From assembly GCA_002381045.1 (NCBI GenBank), contig DFWT01000193.1, positions 1,628-6,817 of the forward strand: 5,190 nucleotides of DNA, in the 5' to 3' direction. This document shows, one piece after another, positions 1 to 5,190 of this stretch (position 1 is the stretch's first letter; each line of letters opens with the position of its first letter). The stretch is from Rhodoferax sp. UBA4127 (GTDB taxonomy: Bacteria > Pseudomonadota > Gammaproteobacteria > Burkholderiales > Burkholderiaceae_C). The notes under the pieces were generated by a model. The model ran no database searches. It worked only from the letters and a program-made list of their open reading frames with translations, and had not been told where the DNA came from. The position numbers and the translations under genes are program-made.

Positions 1-1548
1 CAAGCTGAGCTTTTGCAGGCTTTCCAAAGGTTCGGCCGCATGGCTAATGGCTGCCTTCCAGAGCGGTTGCAACTCGGCAAACATTTTTTCGCCCACATGG
101 CCGGAGTCGCGCCAGCGGTCAGAGAACTGAAACAGCACCCGGTTGAAACCTTTCCAGTCGTCATCCAGAGCTGTGCGATTGGCCTCGGCCCAGGCCTTGA
201 GTTCTTCAATCAGAGCCAGGCGCTGCGCGCGGTTGGCAGCGGTTTCGGCCTTGATCTTGTCTAGCCAAACTTCCACCACTTTGTGGGCTTCGTTGCAGGC
301 TTCATCAAATCGCTTCCACAAGGCATGGTTGGGTGCACCACCCTGGTCGGTAAGCTTCCACTGTTCGCGCAATTGGCGCAGGGCGTCTTGTATCTTGCGC
401 CCGCCCATGGCCTGGCCTTCGGGCCGGTGAGTGAGCCCTTCGGCCTTGGCTACCAGTTCTTCCCGCAGCTGGTCGGCACGCCAGCGTTGCCAGCCTTCGA
501 GTTCACCTGCAGCCACCAGCGCCGCATGGGCCTGGGATTCCAGCTTGTCGTCGATCAAACGGCCGCTGTCCTTGAGCGCCTGGCGCAGAGCGTTGGCCGC
601 ACCAGCGCTGGCCTTACCATGGCCCTGGGCCATTTCGTGTTCAAGCTTGGTCAACACCTCGCGCACCGCCGCTGTCGCTTTGGCGCGGATTTCCGGGTCC
701 ACTTTGGGCTTGGCGACCACCACGGGTTCCACGGCAATGCCACGCAACTTGCGCAACTCATCGGCCCACACCGGCACTTGTGGCAGCGGCGCGTTGGCAT
801 CCTGTGCGGCTGCAATCGTCATGGTCAGGGCATCACTGAACGCCTGCCACACCAGCAGCAGTTGCGCCAATGAATCATGCAACTGGGTGGCAAAACGCAC
901 ATCGACACTGGCCCAGTTGGCATCACCCGAGAGGCCTTGAGCCTCGGTTTGCCAGTTGGTCACATCGGCTGCAAGCAATTCGTGGGCAGCCTGGGCATCG
1001 GCCCACGGCTTGGTAGACAGGACCTCGATGCGCTGAGCCAACAATACCGCCGCCTCACGCTGCACCTGCACCCGGTGCTGCAGGTCTTCAATGGCGCGCA
1101 CTCGCTCCACCAACTGCTGCTTCAGGCCGGCCAGAGGCTCCTTGCTCAGGGGTGCGCCCGCCTTGGCCGCGTCACGTTGCCAGGCCAGGGCATCGGCAAG
1201 ATTAAGTTTGGACAGCGCCAGCAAAGCCTGCGCCTTGTCAGCCCACTCCTGGGCGATGGTGGCCTGGGTCTTGCTGCGCTTGATTTCATCGAGCCGCTCG
1301 CGAACCAGCTTGGCGGCACCCTTGTCTTTGACACTGAGTTCCTTGAACACCTGCTGCAACTGATCATTGCCAGGTGAGGTGGCCAGCCATTCACGAATGC
1401 AGGCCATGCGCTCGCCCGAAGTGTGGGCAGAGAACGCGCCTTGGGTCAACGCGTCAAGCGGATGCGCCTCAGCCGACTTGGTTGACGCAACTGGAGCTTC
1501 TGCCGCAGGCGTAGAAGCACTGGAATTGTTAAAGGGAAACATCGACAT
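1..1548 (-). CDS. DUF349 domain-containing protein (3' end missing)
   Basis: A minus-strand frame runs from ATG at 1548 to base 1 with no stop, giving 516 codons and continuing past the window. The protein opens with a low-complexity Ser/Ala/Pro/Thr stretch (about residues 9-28). A helical N-terminal block follows at about 29-95, with REWLATSPGNDQLQQVFKEL and DKGAAKLVRERLDEIKRSK. Next is a long Ala/Gln/Leu-rich, probably coiled or HEAT-like, helical region at about 95-355. Two tandem DUF349 units come last, at about 360-432 (QLREQWK, then ALWKRFDEACNEA) and 446-516 (DRWRDSG, then LQPLWKAAISHAAEP). The second unit is cut or just finished by the edge. No signal peptide or membrane segment is visible, so a cytoplasmic location is likely. 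DUF349 proteins have no established function that I can name. The gene lies 108 bases downstream of the DUF748 gene on the same strand. ATG 1548 has no clear Shine-Dalgarno sequence. ATG 1542, two codons later (MFPFNN), is an equally possible start. Confidence 0.92.
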   Translation of the reverse strand, partial: MSMFPFNNSSASTPAAEAPVASTKSAEAHPLDALTQGAFSAHTSGERMACIREWLATSPGNDQLQQVFKELSVKDKGAAKLVRERLDEIKRSKTQATIAQEWADKAQALLALSKLNLADALAWQRDAAKAGAPLSKEPLAGLKQQLVERVRAIEDLQHRVQVQREAAVLLAQRIEVLSTKPWADAQAAHELLAADVTNWQTEAQGLSGDANWASVDVRFATQLHDSLAQLLLVWQAFSDALTMTIAAAQDANAPLPQVPVWADELRKLRGIAVEPVVVAKPKVDPEIRAKATAAVREVLTKLEHEMAQGHGKASAGAANALRQALKDSGRLIDDKLESQAHAALVAAGELEGWQRWRADQLREELVAKAEGLTHRPEGQAMGGRKIQDALRQLREQWKLTDQGGAPNHALWKRFDEACNEAHKVVEVWLDKIKAETAANRAQRLALIEELKAWAEANRTALDDDWKGFNRVLFQFSDRWRDSGHVGEKMFAELQPLWKAAISHAAEPLESLQKLSL

Positions 1549-1656
1549 GGGACACAAAAGAGAATTCGGCCGCCGCCAGAGCAACGGGAAAAGACGCGTA
1601 TTTTCGCCGGGTTTTGATGTGCTTTGAAAACCTTTGCTGGCAATGTGCCTCTGCGC
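1549..1656 (-). other. Intergenic gap between the DUF748 and DUF349 genes
   Basis: This is the only non-coding stretch in the window. Read on the minus strand, it offers only a weak promoter-like pair for the downstream gene: TTTCAA at 1629-1624 and GAAAAT at 1605-1600, with an 18-base spacer. The -35 matches the sigma-70 consensus at 3 of 6 positions and the -10 at 4 of 6. No T-run follows a strong stem, so no intrinsic terminator for the DUF748 gene is seen. There is no Shine-Dalgarno-like purine block just before 1548. The sequence does not decide whether the two genes are co-transcribed or the second has its own promoter. Confidence 0.4.
1585..1609 (-). other. Imperfect hairpin upstream of the DUF349 gene
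   Basis: On the minus strand, CGG plus GAAAA (1609-1607 and 1605-1601) can pair with TTTTC plus CCG (1592-1585). This makes an eight-pair stem with one bulged C at 1606 and an eight-base loop around ACGCGT. The 3' arm is followed by TTGCTCTGG, not a T-run, so it does not look like a rho-independent terminator. Its position, 37 to 61 bases before the ATG, would put it in the leader of a co-transcript. It may be chance, since the central half of the stem is A:T pairs only. Confidence 0.25.
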
Positions 1657-4600
1657 TTACTCGGAAGCCAGATTCAGCTCAGCGCGGGGACGCCATTTGG
1701 CCTCAGGCGGCACCGCTTTGGCCGCCCCTAAAAACAGCCGCTCCAGCGGCAACTTGAGGCTGGCAAGGTAGTCGCGCACCACCACGCCGCGCTTGACAGC
1801 AAGATCTTGCATGGTGGCTTCTGTGGCGGGCAAATTTGTCAACAGCAGCGCTTCCATCTCCGGCCCAGGCAAGTCTTTGGCCATGCCAATCAAGTTGCGC
1901 GGTTTGGGAAAGTCAGCACGTTTGTAAACCGCTTTGAGAAGCAGCGGGTATTCCTGCGGCGTGACAGAGGGCGTGTCAGCATCGGTGGTTGTACCCCTGG
2001 CTCTGCGTTTTTCTGCCAGCAACAAGGCTTGCAATTGCTCGCGCTTGAAGCCCTCACGCTCGAAATCCAGACTGGCGGTGCCCACCACCGTCATTTTCAA
2101 GGCCGGACGAGCCTCCAGCGCTTTAGCCACTTTGTCCAGACCCGCCTTGGCCTCAGTTGAGAGCACGGCAGAACCGGGCGCAAAACTGACCATGCTGAGT
2201 TCATCACCGCCGCCACCCAATGCACTGGCCAGCAAGGAGAACGGTGCGGTCACGGCTTTGACGATCAAATTCACAATCAGCTTGAATACGATCGGTCCCA
2301 AACGGAATTGCGGTTCGTTCAAGGAACCACTCACCGGCAAATCAATGTCGATCACGCCATTGCGATCAGCCAGCAGTGCCACCGCCAACTTGACTGGCAG
2401 GCTGTTTTCGGCACCAGGCACCTTGTCGCCGAATTTGAGTTGATTCAAGACGATGTTGTTACTGGCGGTCAGTTGACCATCCGGTTGCACCTTGTACGCC
2501 ACATCGACACTGAGCTTGCCACGCTCAATGCCATAGCCGGCGTAACGCGCTGAGTAAGTAGACAGCGGCGCCAACTCCAGGTCACGCACCCTCCCCTGGA
2601 TGTCCAAGGCCACAGGCTTGGCCAGCGGATTGACCTTGCCCAAAATCTCCAGACTGGCGGTGCCCTCCACGCGCCCACGCAGTTCCAGGTCAGCCAGTTG
2701 CACCTGACCTCCCTCTGCCACCGACGAGAACGCGCTGAGCTTGCCAGTCAGTTCCGACAAACGTGCCGAGTAGTTGGGTTTAATGAAGCGGTCGTTAAAG
2801 TCAACCCGGCCATTGGTCAAACTGACCGGGCCGAACTTGACCACCGGCGCCATCCCATCTTGTGCATCAATTGCGGCGCTGGCCCTTTTATCATCTGGGC
2901 TGGAAGCTTCATTTTTTGAAGTGGATGTGGCTGGCAAAGTGGCTGTATGCGTCGAGCCCCCTGCGTTTGCTGCCAACGATACGGTTGAGGCTGGCGTTCC
3001 CGCGGGGTTGGCTTCGCTGGCGGTGACGTCTTGTAAGTTCAGACGACCGGTTTCACTCAAAGTCAGTTTGGCGAAAAAGTCACTCAAACTGGTCTGGCCC
3101 ACTTCAATCTGCGGCGCTTGTCCGGGTTGCATGACCACCGCCAGGCCGCCCAGGCTCAGATATTTCCAACTCAGGAGTTCTTCAGCCGGTTTGAAGGGCT
3201 CGGGCTGCGCCAAGGTGTCCACCCTCAAGTCTTCCAGCTTCAAATCCCCTTTGACTTGCAACGCCAGACCGTTGGCTTGGCTGACCATGTCCACCCGACC
3301 CTTGAAACTGGTGTCAGCCCGCAGCAGGTCCAGCTTGGCCACAGAGGCCAGGTAGGGTGCAAACGCCTGCATAGGCAACCGCTGGGCAGTCAGGTCGGCT
3401 TGCACATGAACCGGGCTCAAGCTGGCCGTGCCGCGCCCGGAGAGCATGCCGGGCTCGGTCTGACCCTGGCGCATATGCGCGGCCAGCGTCCAACTGGCCG
3501 GTTTGGACTTGGCCCGTGCCGGCCAGGCCAGTTGTTTGACCTGCAGGCTCAAGGCCGACACATCAAAAGCCACCGATTTGGAGCTTGAGTCATCAACGTA
3601 AGTCAGTTCGCCCTGGGTGACGCTCACATCTGCCAAGGCCAGTTGCCAGGTCGGCTCTGCGGGCATGGCTTTGGTCGGTGTCCGAACAGGCGCGGGGGCC
3701 GCGGCACCTACCAGCCAGTCCTCCACCATCCAGTGCCCGTCAGTAAAACGCTGCAAACTCAATTTGGGCTGCGTCACGCTAAGCTGGCCCAAGCCGACCG
3801 TCTTTCGTGGCACATCCACGTCCAACTTCGCCAATTGCAGGCGTTTGATGCTGGCCAGCGGCGACTTGGTCTTTGCCGCGGCCTGACCTGCGCTGGTTTG
3901 GGTGAGCGCGAGTTTGTCAACTGCCAGGTTCGGAAAGTTCAGCGTCAGGGCCATGGGCTGATCGGGCCCACGCGCCGCAGCCCAGGTCAGCGCCAGGTCA
4001 GCGTTGAGCACACCGTCCAGGCGCGGTTTGAGAAACTGCGCCAGATAAGCGGCACCGGCGTTCAAGGGCAAGTCGGTGAGTTTGGCGTTCACCGTGGCCA
4101 ACGCGTCGGTGGCATTGCCGCTGATGCGCAAGCCAGCTTTGTCCAGCACGGCGCTGCCCTCAAACGGCGCAGCCTGCTCAAACGGCCATTTCAAGGCCGT
4201 GACCGACAGGTTGACTTGGCTGAGATCCATCTGCACCGGCTTGGCCACGCTGGCATCTGCCCATCGGACCAAGCCGTCTTGCAGCTTGACACTGGCCACC
4301 GCCACGGTCCAAGGTGAAGAATTTGCTTCCTTTTGACCTTTAGCCCTTAATTTATCTGCGTCAGATGCTTCTTTTTCAGGAGCACTTAGTGTCGTTGCCC
4401 CGCCTGGATTGCCTAAGGCTTGCCAATTCAACTGACCAGATTTGTCGCGCGCCACATGCGCCACAGGCTTGACCAGCTCCAAACTTTCAAGCCTGATCTG
4501 CCGAGCCAGTGGGCGGGTGCCATTCAGCTGGAGTTTGAGTGCCTCGAAGCTGAGCAAATCGCCAGCTGACACACCCACCATGGCCTTGCTTGTGTTTGAT

Positions 4601-5190
4601 GCCAACTTGACCTGCGTGGCAGCCAGAGAGCCGCTCAGACCCACCGAAGCTTGTGGTGTCTGCTCAAAATCCACCGTCAAATCAGCGTGCAACACGGCTG
4701 AAGTCAGGCGCACCGACAGGTCTGCGGGAAGGTAGCCCAGATAAGGTGCCAGATCAAGCGCCGGTATCTGGATATGGGCTTGGGTTTTGCGGTCTGGGGC
4801 AAACGGCGTGCTTTGGGCACTGGAATCAAACTTGCTGCCATTCAGGTCAAAGGCCAGCAAGGGCTGAGTTAACACTTCGCGCTTGGAGTCAAGATTGCTC
4901 AAAAAAGGCAGATTTAGAGTCAATTCGCGCAAGTTGTGCACTTTTCCTAGGGGTGTGTCATCAAAGACTACCTCACCCTGGGACAGCACCAAGTTGTACA
5001 AGGCAAAGTGCAAGGGCTTGGCATCCGGCTCAGCTGGGCCTTGATTGAGGCGCTGCAAGATGTCATCGATGTCGTAGCGGCCCCCGCCCAGATGCTTCAG
5101 ACGCAGCCGAGGAGACTCCATTTGTAGCGCATCCACCACAGGCGCCAACCTGAACAGGGATTGCATCTCCAGATCTACATAAAAGCGTTG
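1657..5190 (-). CDS. DUF748 family AsmA-like periplasmic protein with OmpA-like C-terminus (5' end missing)
   Basis: The frame is open from the right edge to a TAA at 1659-1657, giving 1177 residues. The ATG at 5166 is probably not the start: the eight codons before it read QRFYVDLE and run straight into family-like sequence (MQSLFRLAPVVDAL). I infer that the true start, with the usual N-terminal membrane anchor and perhaps 80-100 residues, lies outside the window. Numbering from that ATG, the protein is built from repeated beta-rich modules, roughly at 1-45/52-175, 205-252/285-396, 436-486/506-625 and 664-715/773-890. Ala/Ser/Pro- or charge-rich linkers lie before the later ones. A conserved block follows (DIDLPVSGSLNEPQFRLGP, 940-958), then a hydrophobic segment and GGGG (957-987). 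Residues 988-1169 form an OmpA-like domain (FAPGSAVL, then LKMTVVGTA) with a long insertion. The family resembles AsmA/TamB/YhdP proteins, which are linked to envelope lipid transport and assembly. The exact substrate and role are unknown. Family assignment is firm; function is inferred. Confidence 0.93.
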   Translation of the reverse strand, partial: QRFYVDLEMQSLFRLAPVVDALQMESPRLRLKHLGGGRYDIDDILQRLNQGPAEPDAKPLHFALYNLVLSQGEVVFDDTPLGKVHNLRELTLNLPFLSNLDSKREVLTQPLLAFDLNGSKFDSSAQSTPFAPDRKTQAHIQIPALDLAPYLGYLPADLSVRLTSAVLHADLTVDFEQTPQASVGLSGSLAATQVKLASNTSKAMVGVSAGDLLSFEALKLQLNGTRPLARQIRLESLELVKPVAHVARDKSGQLNWQALGNPGGATTLSAPEKEASDADKLRAKGQKEANSSPWTVAVASVKLQDGLVRWADASVAKPVQMDLSQVNLSVTALKWPFEQAAPFEGSAVLDKAGLRISGNATDALATVNAKLTDLPLNAGAAYLAQFLKPRLDGVLNADLALTWAAARGPDQPMALTLNFPNLAVDKLALTQTSAGQAAAKTKSPLASIKRLQLAKLDVDVPRKTVGLGQLSVTQPKLSLQRFTDGHWMVEDWLVGAAAPAPVRTPTKAMPAEPTWQLALADVSVTQGELTYVDDSSSKSVAFDVSALSLQVKQLAWPARAKSKPASWTLAAHMRQGQTEPGMLSGRGTASLSPVHVQADLTAQRLPMQAFAPYLASVAKLDLLRADTSFKGRVDMVSQANGLALQVKGDLKLEDLRVDTLAQPEPFKPAEELLSWKYLSLGGLAVVMQPGQAPQIEVGQTSLSDFFAKLTLSETGRLNLQDVTASEANPAGTPASTVSLAANAGGSTHTATLPATSTSKNEASSPDDKRASAAIDAQDGMAPVVKFGPVSLTNGRVDFNDRFIKPNYSARLSELTGKLSAFSSVAEGGQVQLADLELRGRVEGTASLEILGKVNPLAKPVALDIQGRVRDLELAPLSTYSARYAGYGIERGKLSVDVAYKVQPDGQLTASNNIVLNQLKFGDKVPGAENSLPVKLAVALLADRNGVIDIDLPVSGSLNEPQFRLGPIVFKLIVNLIVKAVTAPFSLLASALGGGGDELSMVSFAPGSAVLSTEAKAGLDKVAKALEARPALKMTVVGTASLDFEREGFKREQLQALLLAEKRRARGTTTDADTPSVTPQEYPLLLKAVYKRADFPKPRNLIGMAKDLPGPEMEALLLTNLPATEATMQDLAVKRGVVVRDYLASLKLPLERLFLGAAKAVPPEAKWRPRAELNLASE
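2881..2913 (-). repeat. Charged inter-module linker, copy 2 (inside the DUF748 gene)
   Basis: This encodes NEASSPDDKRA (residues 752-762 from the ATG at 5166), within a Ser/Thr/Ala-rich linker at 716-772 that precedes the fourth beta module. It is the counterpart of the stretch at 4342-4374 and shares its AT-richer composition and AAA/AGG codons. The similarity is short and confined to the linker, so homology is uncertain. Confidence 0.4.
4342..4374 (-). repeat. Charged inter-module linker, copy 1 (inside the DUF748 gene)
   Basis: This encodes KEASDADKLRA (residues 265-275 from the ATG at 5166), inside the flexible linker before the second beta module. It resembles the stretch NEASSPDDKRA in a later linker (2881-2913). 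The DNA of the two stretches agrees at 23 of 34 bases by hand alignment. The linker uses codons uncommon elsewhere in the gene, such as TTA, AGG, AAA and GCT, and is visibly AT-richer than the flanking modules. It could be a shared ancestral linker or convergent low-complexity sequence. Confidence 0.4.

Noticed and set aside
283..1377. Long plus-strand open frames (196 and 166 codons) that could be genes
   Set aside because: They are codon-aligned antisense to the DUF349 gene, whose translation has a recognisable family signature. Their own proteins show no family features, and such shadows are common in high-GC DNA.
1585..1610. Intrinsic terminator after the DUF748 gene
   Set aside because: The hairpin has an A:T-rich middle, a bulge and no following T-run on the minus strand.
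1446..1643. A 65-codon minus-strand frame covering the intergenic gap
   Set aside because: It overlaps the start of the DUF349 gene in another frame, is Arg/Cys-rich without motifs, and has no ribosome binding site that I can see.
2774..4317. Plus-strand open frames of 193 codons (2774-3355) and 224 codons (3643-4317)
   Set aside because: They lie wholly antisense to the DUF748 gene. Their translations are Arg/Gly/His- or Ser/Ala-rich without domain motifs.
2881..4374. Recent horizontal insertion explaining the AT-rich patches in the DUF748 gene
   Set aside because: The patches are short, in frame, and coincide with flexible linkers. No flanking repeats or element ends are visible.

Overview
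The window looks like ordinary chromosomal sequence from a high-GC betaproteobacterium. Burkholderiales, probably Comamonadaceae-like, is my best guess. It rests on high GC with third-position G/C preference, and on general recognition of the two protein families. I ran no search and counted no composition, so the taxon is an inference.

Layout: both real genes lie on the minus strand, so the reading order runs from right to left. From the right edge down to 1657 is a very long gene for an AsmA-like envelope protein of the DUF748 family. It is cut off at its 5' end by the window edge. A 108-base intergenic gap (1549-1656) follows, holding one imperfect hairpin but no convincing promoter or terminator. 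From 1548 to the left edge is a second gene, for a DUF349-family protein of Ala/Gln-rich helical character. It is open through the last base of the window, so its 3' end is missing. Coding density is about 98 percent, and every long plus-strand reading frame is an antisense shadow of these two genes.

The two genes share orientation and could be transcribed together, but the gap is long enough for a separate promoter. Nothing in the sequence ties their functions together. The DUF748 protein is expected to sit in the periplasm, anchored to the inner membrane, as a long beta-groove protein related to the AsmA/TamB/YhdP lipid-transfer group. The DUF349 protein has no visible export signal and is expected to be cytoplasmic, with unknown function.

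I found no mobile element, CRISPR array, RNA gene or defence cassette, and no evidence of a new multi-gene system. The points most worth a second look are internal to the DUF748 protein: a four-fold repeat architecture, an OmpA-like C-terminus with an insertion and a changed ligand-site motif, and two related AT-richer linkers between modules.
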